The position numbers were made by a program, and so were the translations under genes. A stretch of DNA of 64,000 bases from Streptomyces qinglanensis (GTDB lineage Bacteria; Actinomycetota; Actinomycetes; Streptomycetales; Streptomycetaceae): NCBI RefSeq assembly GCF_900111245.1, contig NZ_FOGO01000005.1, forward strand, positions 310,001 through 374,000, read 5' to 3'. Shown piece by piece: positions 8,473 through 18,286 of this stretch (positions are counted from its first letter, which is position 1; each line of letters opens with the position of its first letter). Below the pieces are notes generated by a model that worked only from the letters and a program-made list of their open reading frames with translations, was not told the origin of the DNA and searched no databases.

Positions 8473-8871
8473 ATGACGGCAGACGAGGGGTCGGTGCGGG
8501 TCGACAGTTGGATCTGGTCCGTCCGACTGGCCAAGACCCGCTCCCAGGCGGCGACCGCCGCCCGCGGTGGACACGTCAAGGTCAACGGTGAGCGGGCGAA
8601 GGCGGCGCACGCGCTGCGGGTGGGTGACGAAGTACGGGTGCGGCAGGCAGGGCGGGAGCGGATCGTGATCGTCGAACGGCTGCTCAAGAAGCGGGTGGGG
8701 GCCTCGGTCGCCGTCGAGTGCTACCAGGACAACAGCCCGCCGCCGCCCTCTCCGGTGGAGGTCCCGCTCGTCCCCCGGCGCGAACGAGGTGCCGGCCGCC
8801 CCACCAAGCGCGACCGCCGCGAACTGGACCGGCTCCGCGAGGTGCGGCGCCCGGTTCCCGGGGCGGAGTGA
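8473..8871 (+). CDS. S4-domain RNA-binding protein (Hsp15/HslR-like)
   Basis: 132 aa. Residues 8-70 form an S4 RNA-binding fold (VRVDSWIWSVRLAKTRSQAA, then GGHVKVNGERAKAAHALRVG and DEVRV). The C-terminal half is a basic tail (RRERGAGRPTKRDRRELDRLRE), as in Hsp15/YrfH proteins, which bind stalled 50S subunits carrying nascent chains. The start is ATG 8473, preceded by a GGGG stretch; an upstream extension to 8302 would add non-conserved residues. Standalone gene, divergent from the SpoIIE phosphatase. Ribosome-quality-control function is by family analogy. Confidence 0.88.
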   Translation: MTADEGSVRVDSWIWSVRLAKTRSQAATAARGGHVKVNGERAKAAHALRVGDEVRVRQAGRERIVIVERLLKKRVGASVAVECYQDNSPPPPSPVEVPLVPRRERGAGRPTKRDRRELDRLREVRRPVPGAE

Positions 8872-9127
8872 GGCCCGGTTCGCGCGCGGAGCCGACGACG
8901 CCCGCGGAAGCGGACCAGAAGTCAGCCACCCGTCCCGCGCAGGCCGTTCGGCGGGGACGGCGGCCGGTACGCGGCGTCCGGCACCGCCTCCCGGGGGCGG
9001 GCGCCCCGCCCGGGGCCGGGAGCCCGGCACCGGGCCTGCTCGGGACGGCCGTACGGCCTGGTCCACGAGCACTGCGCCGGACAGGGGCCGTTCGGTCCGG
9101 CTCGAACGCGCGGTCGGGAGTTTCCGG

Positions 9128-10486
9128 ATGACCGAGCGGAGCCGACGGCCGCTGGCAGGCGTGCTGGCCGCGATGGCCGTGTCCCTGACCGGGACCCGCA
9201 TCTCGGCCATCGCACTCCCCTGGTTCGTCCTGGTCACCACCGGCAGCACCGCCCGCACCGGGCTGGTGGCCCTGTGCGAGATGGCTCCCTACGTCCTGGT
9301 CAAGGCGTTCACCGGACCGCTGGTGGACCGGATCGGCCCGCGCACGGTCTCCTGGATCACCGACGTGGTCAGCGCGGCCGCGATCGCCGCCGTCGGCCTG
9401 CTGCACCTGGTGGACGTGCTCTCCTTCTGGCTGCTGCTCCTGCTCGTCGCGGTGATCGGAGCGGCCCGCGGGCCCGGCGACCTGTCGAAGGAGATCATGG
9501 TCCCGGTGGCCGCGGAACGCGCCCGGGTGCCGCTGGAGCGGGCCGCCGGACTGGCGGGGGTCACCGAGCGGCTGGCCTCCACGGTGGGTCCGGCCGCCGG
9601 GGGCGCGGTGGTCGCCCTGCTCGGTGCGCAGACCGCGCTGTTCGCCATCGCCTGCTGCTTCGCGGCGGGTTCGGTCGTCATCGTGCTGCTGCTGCCGGGC
9701 CGCCGCGCAACCGCGCCGGCCGGCTCCGGCACCGAGCCCCGGGCCGCGCCCGAGGACGGCTACTGGCAGCGGCTCGGTGCCGGCTTCCGCTTCCTGCGGC
9801 GCGATCCGCTGCTGCTGACAGTGATCGCCATGGTCGGTGTCACCAATCTGCTGGACGCCGCCTTCGCCACGCTGCTGCTGCCCGTCTGGGCCCGGGAGTC
9901 CGGCAACGGGCCCGGTGCGATCGGGCTGGCCAACAGCGCGCTGGGGATCGCCGCGGTCCTCGGCAGCCTGCTGGCCGCCGCGGTCGCGCACCGGATGCGC
10001 CGCCGCCCCGTCTTCTTCGCCGGGTTCCTGCTGGCGGGCGCGCCCCGGTTCCTGATCCTGGCCGTGGACGTACCGCTGTGGGCGGTACTGGCGGTCTTCG
10101 CGCTCGGCGGGTTCGGGGCGGGTTTCCTCAATCCGATACTGGGGGCGCTCAACTTCGAACGGGTGCCCGGCGAGCTGCGCGGCCGGGTCAACGCGCTCGG
10201 TGACTCGCTCGCCTGGGCCGGTATCCCGCTCGGCGGCCTCCTGGCCGGTACCGCCGTCGCCTCCTTCGGCCTGGTGCCGGTGCTGTGCGTCGGGGCTGCG
10301 GCCTACTTCCTCACCACCAATCTGACCGGGCTGCGGCCGGAGTGGCGCGAGATGGACCGGAAACCGCCGCGGCCCCTGAGCTCCGGCGAGGAACCCGCGC
10401 ACGCCGGAGCGGGTGCCGCGCCCGACGGCCGGGACACTGCGGCGGAGCCGGGACCGTCCGGCGACCTGACGTCCGTTCGACCGTAG
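9128..10486 (+). CDS. MFS exporter (EntS/MFS_3-like)
   Basis: 452-aa major facilitator with about 12 membrane helices; N-terminal half ends near residue 200, followed by a polar linker ([20 protein letters not shown]) and a second six-helix half. Motif A-like [11 protein letters not shown] follows helix 2, and [13 protein letters not shown] is typical of the enterobactin-exporter subgroup. Start ATG 9128 has GGGAG 9 bp upstream; the much longer upstream open frame is proline/arginine-rich and not membrane-like. The last 45 residues are hydrophilic and disordered. Likely a drug or metabolite exporter; substrate unknown. Single gene. Confidence 0.85.
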   Translation: MTERSRRPLAGVLAAMAVSLTGTRISAIALPWFVLVTTGSTARTGLVALCEMAPYVLVKAFTGPLVDRIGPRTVSWITDVVSAAAIAAVGLLHLVDVLSFWLLLLLVAVIGAARGPGDLSKEIMVPVAAERARVPLERAAGLAGVTERLASTVGPAAGGAVVALLGAQTALFAIACCFAAGSVVIVLLLPGRRATAPAGSGTEPRAAPEDGYWQRLGAGFRFLRRDPLLLTVIAMVGVTNLLDAAFATLLLPVWARESGNGPGAIGLANSALGIAAVLGSLLAAAVAHRMRRRPVFFAGFLLAGAPRFLILAVDVPLWAVLAVFALGGFGAGFLNPILGALNFERVPGELRGRVNALGDSLAWAGIPLGGLLAGTAVASFGLVPVLCVGAAAYFLTTNLTGLRPEWREMDRKPPRPLSSGEEPAHAGAGAAPDGRDTAAEPGPSGDLTSVRP

Positions 10487-10605
10487 CCCGCCGGGGGCCG
10501 GGGACGGTGCCGGGGAAGACGGGGGAGCGACCCGGCGGGCGTCCAGCCGGGCGGCAAAGCGCCTCGGCAGGCATGCCGGAGCGGCGGTCAGGGGACCCGG
10601 CACGC

Positions 10606-11397
10606 ATGACGATCCTCGGTCTGCCGGACCGCATCCGCGCATGCCTGTTCGATCTGGACGGCGTGCTGACCAAGACGGCCGCCGTGCACGCCGCCGCGTG
10701 GAAGGAGATGTTCGACGCCTATCTGCGGGACCGGGACGGACCCGGCTTCCGCCCCTTCGACCAGGTCACGGAGTACGACGCCTATGTGGACGGGCGCCCG
10801 CGGGCCGACGGCGTACGGACCTTCCTCGCGGCACGGGACATCCGCCTCCCGGAGGGCGAACCCGACGATCCGCCCGGCCGCGAGACGGTCAACGGCCTGG
10901 GCAACCGCAAGAACGACCTGCTGCTGCAGAAGATCCGCACCGACGGCGTGGCGGCGTACGAGGGGTCGGTGCGGTATCTGCACGCGGTGCGGGCGGCGGG
11001 GCTGCGGACGGCCGTGGTCTCCTCCAGCGCCAACTGCCGCGACGTGCTGGCCGCCGCCGGTATCGAGGACCTGTTCGAGGTGCGGATCGACGGGATCGTG
11101 GCCCGGGAGCGCCGGCTGCCGGGCAAGCCGCATCCGGACACCTTCCTGGCCGCCGCCGAGGCCCTGGGGACGGCCGCGGGCGAATCCGCCGTCTTCGAGG
11201 ACGCGCTCGCCGGGATGGACGCCGGCCGCGCCGGGGACTTCGGGTACGTCGTGGGGGTCGACCGGACCGGTCAGGCCGACGCGCTGCGCGCGCACGGCGC
11301 GGACACCGTCGTGCAGGACCTGGCGGAACTGACGGACCGGGAGGGGACCCGGGAGCGGGACGTCCCCCAGCACCCGCCGCGGAAGGAGCGCCCGTGA
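10606..11397 (+). CDS. Beta-phosphoglucomutase-type HAD hydrolase
   Basis: 263 aa. Haloacid-dehalogenase fold with the nucleophile motif [10 protein letters not shown] (Asp16, Asp18), a helical cap (residues about 25-100), the motif II serine in AVVSSSANC, motif III lysine in [11 protein letters not shown] and acidic motif [14 protein letters not shown]. Family knowledge: beta-PGM interconverts beta-glucose-1-phosphate and glucose-6-phosphate. The next gene encodes a GH65 protein and overlaps it by 4 bp (GTGA), which is the classic pairing: the phosphorylase releases beta-glucose-1-phosphate and this enzyme feeds it to glycolysis. Cap length and context favour PGM over a generic phosphatase. 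Confidence 0.88.
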   Translation: MTILGLPDRIRACLFDLDGVLTKTAAVHAAAWKEMFDAYLRDRDGPGFRPFDQVTEYDAYVDGRPRADGVRTFLAARDIRLPEGEPDDPPGRETVNGLGNRKNDLLLQKIRTDGVAAYEGSVRYLHAVRAAGLRTAVVSSSANCRDVLAAAGIEDLFEVRIDGIVARERRLPGKPHPDTFLAAAEALGTAAGESAVFEDALAGMDAGRAGDFGYVVGVDRTGQADALRAHGADTVVQDLAELTDREGTRERDVPQHPPRKERP

Positions 11398-13772
11398 TCA
11401 GCAACTCCTCCTATGCCGTGCAGCCCTGGTCGCTGCGCGAGAGCACGCTGGATGTCGACAGGCTGCCGCAGAGCGAGTCCCTCTTCGCGCTCTCCAACGG
11501 GCACATCGGCTGGCGCGGCAACCTCGACGAGGGAGAGCCGCACGGCCTGCCCGGCACCTATCTCAACGGGGTGCACGAGCTGCGCCCGCTGCCGTACGCG
11601 GAGGGGGGCTACGGCTACCCCGAGGCCGGGCAGACGGTCATCAACGTCACCAACGGGAAGGTCATGCGGCTGCTCGTCGACGACGAGCCGTTCGACGTGC
11701 GCTACGGCAAGCTGCGCTCCCACGAGCGGGTGCTGGACCTGCGCACCGGGCTGCTGCGCCGGGTCTGCGAGTGGAGCTCCCCGGCAGGCTGCACCGTGCG
11801 GGTCACCTCGACCCGGCTGGTCTCCTTCAGCCAGCGGGCCGTGGCCGCCGTCTCCTACGAGGTGGAGCCGCTGGACTCGGACGTGCGCGTCGTGGTGCAG
11901 TCCGAACTGGTCGCCAACGAGCAACTGCCGCAGAAGAGCGGCGAGGACCCGCGGGTCGCCACCGCGCTGGAGGACGTGCTGCAGCCGGAGGAGGACTTCG
12001 CCTCCGACATGCGGCTGCGGCTGGTGCACTGCACCGAGCGCAGCGGGCTGCGGGTCGGCGCGGCCGCCGACCACCTCGTGCACGGCCCCGAGTCGACCCG
12101 CACCTCCAGCGAGAGCGGGGAGAACGTCGCACGGCTCACCGTCACCGCCGAGCTGCGGCCGGGCGAGCCGCTGCGGGTGGAGAAGCTGGTGGCCTACGGC
12201 TGGTCGGGGGTCCGCTCGCTGCCCGCCGTGCGGGACCAGGTCGACGCTGCCCTCGCCGGCGCCGGCAGCAAGGGCTGGCAGGGGCTCGTGGACGAGCAGC
12301 AGGCGTACCTGGACAGCTTCTGGGCGCGGGCCGACGTGGAGGTGGACGGGGACGCGGAGATCCAGCAGGCGGTGCGCTTCGCCCTCTTCCACGTGCTGCA
12401 GGCCGGTGCCCGGGCCGAGAAGCGCGCCATCCCCTCCAAGGGCCTGACGGGCTCCGGCTACGACGGCCACTCCTTCTGGGACAGCGAGCAGTTCGTGCTG
12501 CCGGTGCTCACCTACACCTCGCCGGACTCGGTGGCCGAGGCGCTGCGCTGGCGGCAGGAGACCCTGCCCGCCGCACGGGACCGGGCCCGCCAGCTCGGGC
12601 TGCGGGGTGCGGCCTTCCCCTGGCGGACCATCGACGGCTCGGAGTGCTCCGCGTACTGGCCGGCCGGTACGGCCGCCTTCCATGTCAACGCCGACATCGC
12701 GGACGCGGTCACCCGGTACGTCGCGGCCACCGGTGACGTGGAGTTCGAGCGGGAGACGGCGGTGGAGATCCTGGTGGAGACCGCCCGGCTGTGGCACTCG
12801 CTGGGCCACCACGACCACCACGGCACCTTCCACTTCGACGGGGTCACCGGGCCCGACGAGTACAGCGCCGTCGCGGACGACAACCTGTACACCAATCTGA
12901 TGGCGCAGCAGAACCTGCGCGAGGCGGCGGACGTGGTGGAGCGGTACACCGAGCAGGCCGCCGCACTGGGGGTGGACGACGAGGAGGCCGCCGCCTGGCG
13001 GGACGCGGCCGAGGCGGTGGCGCTGCCGTTCAACGAGACACTGGGCGTGCACGAGCAGTCGGCGGGCTTCACCGGGCACCAGATGTGGGATTTCGCCTCG
13101 ACGGGCCCTGACCAGTACCCGCTGATGCTGCACTTCCCCTACTTCGACCTGTACCGCAAGCAGGTCATCAAACAGGCCGACCTGGCGCTGGCGCTCTACA
13201 AGCGCGGCGACGCCTTCGACGCCGAGCAGAAGGCGCGCAACTTCGACTACTACGAGCAGATGACCGTCCGGGACTCCTCGCTCTCCGCCTGCTGCCAGGC
13301 CGTGATGGCCGCCGAGGTCGGGCATCTGCGGCTCGCCTACGACTACGTGGGCGAGGCGGCGCTGATGGACCTGGCGGACCTGGAGAGCAACACCCGCGAC
13401 GGGCTGCACATCGCCTCGCTGGCCGGGGCCTGGATCGCGCTGGTCGCCGGGTTCGGCGGGATGCGGCTGCGGCACGGCATGCTGGACTTCTCCCCGCTGC
13501 TGCCCGAGCAGTTGAGCCGGCTGGCGTTCACCGTGCAGGTACGGGGGCGGCGGCTGCGGGTGGAGATCCGCAGCCGGACGGCCGTCTACACGCTGCTGGA
13601 GGGCGAGCCGCTGGAACTGTGCCACTGCGGCGGTGAGTTCACCCTCTCGGCCGGGGAGCCGCAGACCCACCAGGTGCGGCGCCCGCCGCCCCGCCCGGAG
13701 CCGTCCGCGCCGCCGGGCCGGCACCCCGCCCGGCGGCGCGGCGGCCCGGTGCCGGTCGAGCAGGGGCGGTGA
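11394..13772 (+). CDS. GH65 family disaccharide phosphorylase
   Basis: 792 aa. N-terminal beta-sandwich ([20 protein letters not shown] start, residues 1 to about 270), linker, (alpha/alpha)6 catalytic barrel (about 310-690) and a small C-terminal beta domain. The barrel has [28 protein letters not shown] and the general-acid motif [14 protein letters not shown] with Glu at about 489, all GH65 hallmarks; phosphorylases of this family act on trehalose, maltose, kojibiose or nigerose. Start GTG 11394 overlaps the stop of the HAD gene and has GGAAGGAG upstream, so the two form an operon. The substrate cannot be fixed from sequence. The C-terminal 30 residues are a Pro/Arg-rich extension. Confidence 0.9.
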   Translation: MISNSSYAVQPWSLRESTLDVDRLPQSESLFALSNGHIGWRGNLDEGEPHGLPGTYLNGVHELRPLPYAEGGYGYPEAGQTVINVTNGKVMRLLVDDEPFDVRYGKLRSHERVLDLRTGLLRRVCEWSSPAGCTVRVTSTRLVSFSQRAVAAVSYEVEPLDSDVRVVVQSELVANEQLPQKSGEDPRVATALEDVLQPEEDFASDMRLRLVHCTERSGLRVGAAADHLVHGPESTRTSSESGENVARLTVTAELRPGEPLRVEKLVAYGWSGVRSLPAVRDQVDAALAGAGSKGWQGLVDEQQAYLDSFWARADVEVDGDAEIQQAVRFALFHVLQAGARAEKRAIPSKGLTGSGYDGHSFWDSEQFVLPVLTYTSPDSVAEALRWRQETLPAARDRARQLGLRGAAFPWRTIDGSECSAYWPAGTAAFHVNADIADAVTRYVAATGDVEFERETAVEILVETARLWHSLGHHDHHGTFHFDGVTGPDEYSAVADDNLYTNLMAQQNLREAADVVERYTEQAAALGVDDEEAAAWRDAAEAVALPFNETLGVHEQSAGFTGHQMWDFASTGPDQYPLMLHFPYFDLYRKQVIKQADLALALYKRGDAFDAEQKARNFDYYEQMTVRDSSLSACCQAVMAAEVGHLRLAYDYVGEAALMDLADLESNTRDGLHIASLAGAWIALVAGFGGMRLRHGMLDFSPLLPEQLSRLAFTVQVRGRRLRVEIRSRTAVYTLLEGEPLELCHCGGEFTLSAGEPQTHQVRRPPPRPEPSAPPGRHPARRRGGPVPVEQGR

Positions 13773-13941
13773 CACCGGCGCGGCTCCGGACGGCGCGGAG
13801 ACGACCGGTCCGCGGACGTCCGTCCGGGGCCGTCCACCGGACCGACGGCCGGAGCCGCCCCGGAGCCGGGCTCGGAGCCGGGCTCGGCGCCGTCCACCGG
13901 GCAGCCGGACGCGGCACCGCCGCCAGGCTTGGGCGCTGCCC

Positions 13942-15156
<1,215 letters not shown>

Positions 15157-15164
15157 GTGCTGCC

Positions 15165-16187
15165 TCAGCCCTTCCGCAGAGTGGAGAGTCCGTTGTCGAT
15201 GAAGACCGGCACCAGTTCGCCGATCCGGTCGAAGCCCGCGCCGACCGTGCTCCCGAGCGTGAAGCGGTAGTGGATGCCCTCGAGGATGACGGCGAGCTTG
15301 AAATAGGCGAAGGCGGTGTACCAGTTGATCTGCGAGACGTCGCGGCCCGAGAGCCGGGCGTAGCGCTCGATCAGCTCGGTGGCCGAGGGGTGGCCGGGGG
15401 CTCCGCTGGTGGTGCTGACCGGCGAGTCGGGCACGTCCTGGCGCTCGCTGTACATCGCCAGCAGCCCGAGGTCGGTGAGCGGGTCGCCGAGCGTGGACAT
15501 CTCCCAGTCGAGCACCGCGGCGACCTCGCCGTCGGCGTCGATCAGCACGTTGTCGAGGCGGTAGTCGCCGTGCACGACGGTCGGCCGCGGCGAGTCCGGC
15601 AGCGCCTCGCCGAGCGCGCCGCGCAGCTCGTCGACTCCGGCCAGCTCACGGCTGCGGGACGCCTCCAGTTGCTTGCTCCAGCGGCGAAGCTGCCGCTCCA
15701 GGAAGCCCTCGGGTCGGCCGAAGTCGCCCAGCCCCACCTCGTGCGGGTCGACGGCGTGCAGCGCCACCAGGGTCTCGGGCAGCGCCAGGACGACCTCGCG
15801 GGTCCGCTGGGCGCCGAGCGGGGCGAGCTCCTCGGCGGTGCGGTAGGGGGTGCCCTCGACGTGGTCCATCACGTAGAACGGCGCTCCGAGCACCTCCGGG
15901 TCCTCGCACAGCAGCACCGTCCCGGGCACCGGCACCGGGGTGTCGCGCAGCGCGCTGATGACGCGGTGCTCGCGGGCCATGTCGTGCGCGGTGGCCAGTA
16001 CGTGCCCGAGCGGCGGCCGCCGTACCACCCACCGGCCGGTCCCGTCGGTGACCCGGTAGGTCAGATTCGACCTACCGCCCTGGACGACCTCGGCGCCCAG
16101 CGGCCCCCGTACCAGTCCGGGGCGCTCGCGCTCCAGGTACGCGGCCAGCCGTGGCAGATCGAGACCGGGCGGGTTCTGTTCGCTCAT
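15165..16187 (-). CDS. APH-family phosphotransferase (hydroxyacyl-CoA kinase-like)
   Basis: 340-aa aminoglycoside-phosphotransferase-fold protein: Gly-rich and Lys/Arg lobe near residues 35-60 (GRSNLTYRVTDGTGRWVVRR), catalytic loop VVHGDYRLDNVLID (His206, Asp208, Asn213) and metal-binding LDWEMSTLGDP (Asp228). It is the first gene of an operon with the ACAD10/11-like dehydrogenase, an arrangement that mirrors the single-chain ACAD11 (kinase plus dehydrogenase) and bacterial LvaA/LvaC. Antibiotic kinase function is therefore unlikely. A 20-bp palindrome lies 35 bp upstream of the ATG and probably binds a TetR-type repressor. Confidence 0.87.
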   Translation of the reverse strand: MSEQNPPGLDLPRLAAYLERERPGLVRGPLGAEVVQGGRSNLTYRVTDGTGRWVVRRPPLGHVLATAHDMAREHRVISALRDTPVPVPGTVLLCEDPEVLGAPFYVMDHVEGTPYRTAEELAPLGAQRTREVVLALPETLVALHAVDPHEVGLGDFGRPEGFLERQLRRWSKQLEASRSRELAGVDELRGALGEALPDSPRPTVVHGDYRLDNVLIDADGEVAAVLDWEMSTLGDPLTDLGLLAMYSERQDVPDSPVSTTSGAPGHPSATELIERYARLSGRDVSQINWYTAFAYFKLAVILEGIHYRFTLGSTVGAGFDRIGELVPVFIDNGLSTLRKG

Positions 16188-16221
16188 CGTGCGCGCTCCT
16201 TCGGCATCGGTCGGACCCGAT

Positions 16222-16241
16222 CATGCCGACTAGTCGGTATG
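16222..16241. promoter_or_regulatory. TetR-type operator palindrome
   Basis: CATGCCGACTAGTCGGTATG: contiguous 10-bp arms with one mismatch. It lies 35 bp upstream of the kinase/dehydrogenase operon. The right arm AGTCGGTATG recurs exactly at 24503-24512, upstream of the SDR/acyl-CoA ligase/TetR operon, so one TetR repressor may serve both. Confidence 0.7.
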
Positions 16242-16423
16242 GAGTCCAGAGGGGGTCACCTGCCGGTCCGGATTCCGCTCCCCGCGGCGGGGCGACGGGA
16301 CGACGGGGCAGCGGCGGAGAACGGTCCGGATTGACCGCCGACCTCCCGGCTCGGTGTGTGATGCACCGCTTTCCGACCGAAGTCCCATGACAGGCACACG
16401 GGTCGCGCTCTAGCCTCGGGGGC

Positions 16424-16573
16424 ATGCCCATGGGTGACAACGAGCCGCTGTTCGTACGCGACGAGCGCTCCAGGAACGGCTACGTCCTCAACCACCGCAA
16501 CCCCTCCGGCCTCGCCCTGATCATCGTCCTCTCGGTCGGGGTGCTGATCCTGGCCGCCGTCGCACTCGCCTGA
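16424..16573 (+). CDS. 49-aa single-pass membrane peptide
   Basis: A short frame beginning ATGCCCATGGGTGACAACGA encodes a 49-aa peptide: polar N-terminus (MPMGDNEPLFVRDERSRNGY), then one strong hydrophobic helix (LALIIVLSVGVLILAAVALA) to the end. TCGGGGGC before the ATG could act as ribosome-binding site. Such tail-anchored 45-55-aa proteins are widespread in Streptomyces. It lies divergently from the kinase/dehydrogenase operon. Function unknown. Confidence 0.65.
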   Translation: MPMGDNEPLFVRDERSRNGYVLNHRNPSGLALIIVLSVGVLILAAVALA

Positions 16574-16611
16574 CCCACGGGCCGCAGCGCGCCCGACCCA
16601 CGAGCCGCAGC

Positions 16612-16808
16612 CGCGCCCCTCGCACACCCGGGCGCGCGCCAGTGCGCTCCGCACGGCGCCGCGGGTCTCCTCCGGAGCGCGAGTCGTCCGCGCGGACGAA
16701 CGGCACACCGAGCGCCCCGGCCAAGGGCTCCCCGACGGTGCTCTTGCCGGCCCCGGAGACCCCCACGACGACCGCGAGCGGCGCGTGCGCCCCCGCCGGG
16801 CTGTTCAC
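16612..16808 (-). pseudogene. Gluconokinase relic with internal deletion
   Basis: On the minus strand a GTG at 16808 opens a frame with APLAVVVGVSGAGKSTVGEP followed by LAGALGVPFVRADDS: the Walker A (GVSGAGKST) and the first 40 residues of a GntK-type gluconokinase. It then runs directly, in another frame, into APEETRGAVRSALARARV, which looks like the C-terminal helix of the same family. The roughly 120 residues between them, with the substrate and lid regions, are missing. The N-terminal start lies only a few bases from the stop of the DUF202 gene. Interpreted as an internal-deletion pseudogene. Confidence 0.6.
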
Positions 16809-17116
16809 AGCAGCATCATCCCGCCCACTCCGACCAGCACCAGCACGCAGGCCAGTGCCCCCAGGGTCTGGGCCGCCCCCATCGTCCGGGGCCGGGAGCG
16901 GGCGAGCGCGCGGATCCGGCGGTGCGCGGTCACCAGCAGGCCCACCCAGGCCAGCGCGCCGAGGCAGGCGGCCGCCACGGCGGGGCCGGAGGGATCGGCG
17001 AGCGCCACCCGCACCGTCAGCGCCACCGACACCGCGCAGGTCAGCGTGGTACGGCGCCAGGCCAGCCAGGTGCGCTCCGGCTGGGCGCCGGGATCGCGGG
17101 GCGGCTCGCCGCTCAC
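16805..17116 (-). CDS. DUF202 membrane protein (second of pair)
   Basis: 103 aa. Starts with a polar segment containing PERTWLAWRRTTLT, the DUF202 signature (R-T-x-L-A-W-x-R-T), followed by three hydrophobic helices. GTG start at 17116 overlaps the stop of the preceding DUF202 gene by 4 bp (GTGA). DUF202 proteins often occur as adjacent or fused pairs (YidH/YidG type); their function is unknown. Its stop touches the start of the gluconokinase relic. Confidence 0.85.
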   Translation of the reverse strand: MSGEPPRDPGAQPERTWLAWRRTTLTCAVSVALTVRVALADPSGPAVAAACLGALAWVGLLVTAHRRIRALARSRPRTMGAAQTLGALACVLVLVGVGGMMLL

Positions 17117-17511
17117 CGGCCGGCCAGGCCGAACACCACGACGGCGACGACCAGCAGCGCCGCGAACGCCGTGCCGCCCGCCAGCAGCACCGGGAAGCGC
17201 GAGGCGGGCAGGTCCTCGCCGCGGCGCATGGCACGCTCGCAGCGCACCCAGTGGTTCACGGCGCGGACGGCGCACAGCGCGGCACCGGCCAGCAGCACGG
17301 TCGCGACGGCCGTGCGCACCCCCCAGCGCAGGTCGGTCAGGAACTGGTCGACCGCGATCCCGCCCGCCACCAGGGCCAGCGCGGTGCGGATCCAGGCGAG
17401 GAAGGTGCGCTCGTTGGCGAGCGAGAAGCGGTAGTCGGGCGTGGTGCCCTCCTCCCTGAGCCGCTGGGGGGCGAACCACAGCCGAAGAGTCGCCGAGAGC
17501 CGGTCGCGCAT
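17113..17511 (-). CDS. YidH/DUF202 family membrane protein
   Basis: 132 aa. Carries the family motif FSLANERTFLAWIRTALALV at about residues 29-48 and three membrane segments (about 38-55, 64-86, 108-130). Together with the 4-bp-overlapping downstream DUF202 gene it forms a two-gene unit encoding a likely heteromeric inner-membrane complex. Start ATG 17511. No function is established for the family. Confidence 0.87.
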   Translation of the reverse strand: MRDRLSATLRLWFAPQRLREEGTTPDYRFSLANERTFLAWIRTALALVAGGIAVDQFLTDLRWGVRTAVATVLLAGAALCAVRAVNHWVRCERAMRRGEDLPASRFPVLLAGGTAFAALLVVAVVVFGLAGR

Positions 17512-17627
17512 GGCTCAACCGTACGCGGTGACCTGCGGCGCTTCCCCGCGGGGACACCCGCGCCGCCCAGGGGCACCCCTTACAGCCCGGGACACCTGCG
17601 CCGCACCGGACGCTCCTTGCAGCCCGG

Positions 17628-18152
17628 TCACCCCGCGGCGAGCCGCCGGTGGCACTCCAGTCCGTCCGGGACGACGCTGCCCTGCGCGACCCAGCCGGCC
17701 AGCCGTCGCTCCAGCTCCTCCTCCGGCAGGAAGTCCCACCACGCGACCTCTTCCGGCTGCGGCCGGACGGGCTGCGTGCACACCACCTCGTACACCTGGA
17801 GGAACCAGGAGTACTCGGGCGTCTCGAAGAGGAACTTCAGCCGCCGCTCGGGCTGCGGCAGCCCGCTGACACTCAGCTCTTCCTCGGCCTCCCGGAGCGC
17901 TGCCGTGTCGTAGTCCTCGCCTGCGCCCACCACGCCGCCCACCACCACGTCGTACATCCCGGGGAAGATCAGCTTGGTGGGGGTGCGGCGGTGCACGAAG
18001 ATCCGGCCCGCCGCGTCCCGGACCCGGATGGCGGTGCTGCGGTGCCGCAGCCGGCCGGCGTAGACCTCGCCGCGCAGCCGCTGCCCGACGACCCGGTCCT
18101 GTGCGTCCACGATGTCCAGCAGCTCGTCCGCCGAGCGCCCCTGCTGTTCCAT
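17628..18152 (-). CDS. NUDIX hydrolase
   Basis: 174 aa. Contains the Nudix box G-x5-E-x7-REAxEEL (GVVGAGEDYDTAALREAEEE) in the middle, preceded by STAIRVRDAAGRIFVHRRTP and TKLIFPGMYD. The N-terminus (DELLDIVDAQDRVVGQRLRG) resembles the isopentenyl-diphosphate isomerase/YfcD group of Nudix proteins, but the IDI metal ligands cannot be confirmed by eye. Acts on a nucleoside-diphosphate-linked substrate, not identified. ATG 18152 chosen; an in-frame TTG at 18164 is less likely. Divergent from the FAD dehydrogenase gene. Confidence 0.85.
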   Translation of the reverse strand: MEQQGRSADELLDIVDAQDRVVGQRLRGEVYAGRLRHRSTAIRVRDAAGRIFVHRRTPTKLIFPGMYDVVVGGVVGAGEDYDTAALREAEEELSVSGLPQPERRLKFLFETPEYSWFLQVYEVVCTQPVRPQPEEVAWWDFLPEEELERRLAGWVAQGSVVPDGLECHRRLAAG

Positions 18153-18286
18153 ACGCCCATCCAAGCACCGCAGACGGGCCCCGCGCAGGGGTGTCCGCGG
18201 GCGGGCCCGGAGGTTACTCTCCGGTCACCGGTCCCGGTGCAGGTGTCCGCGCACCTGTTGCGGCAGTTGTCACGAAAGGTGGGAGC

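Noticed and set aside
6477..8687. 736-codon minus-strand frame overlapping the second SpoIIE phosphatase
   Set aside because: Alternate frame with Arg/Ala/Gly-rich sequence and no motif; the 6500-8299 frame has all SpoIIE motifs.
15165..16187. Aminoglycoside phosphotransferase (antibiotic resistance)
   Set aside because: APH fold only; the operon partner is an ACAD10/11-like dehydrogenase, pointing to acyl-CoA metabolism.
16521..17234. Possible full-length gluconokinase on the minus strand
   Set aside because: Only the Walker A end and a short C-terminal piece are recognisable, in different frames; recorded as a pseudogene instead.
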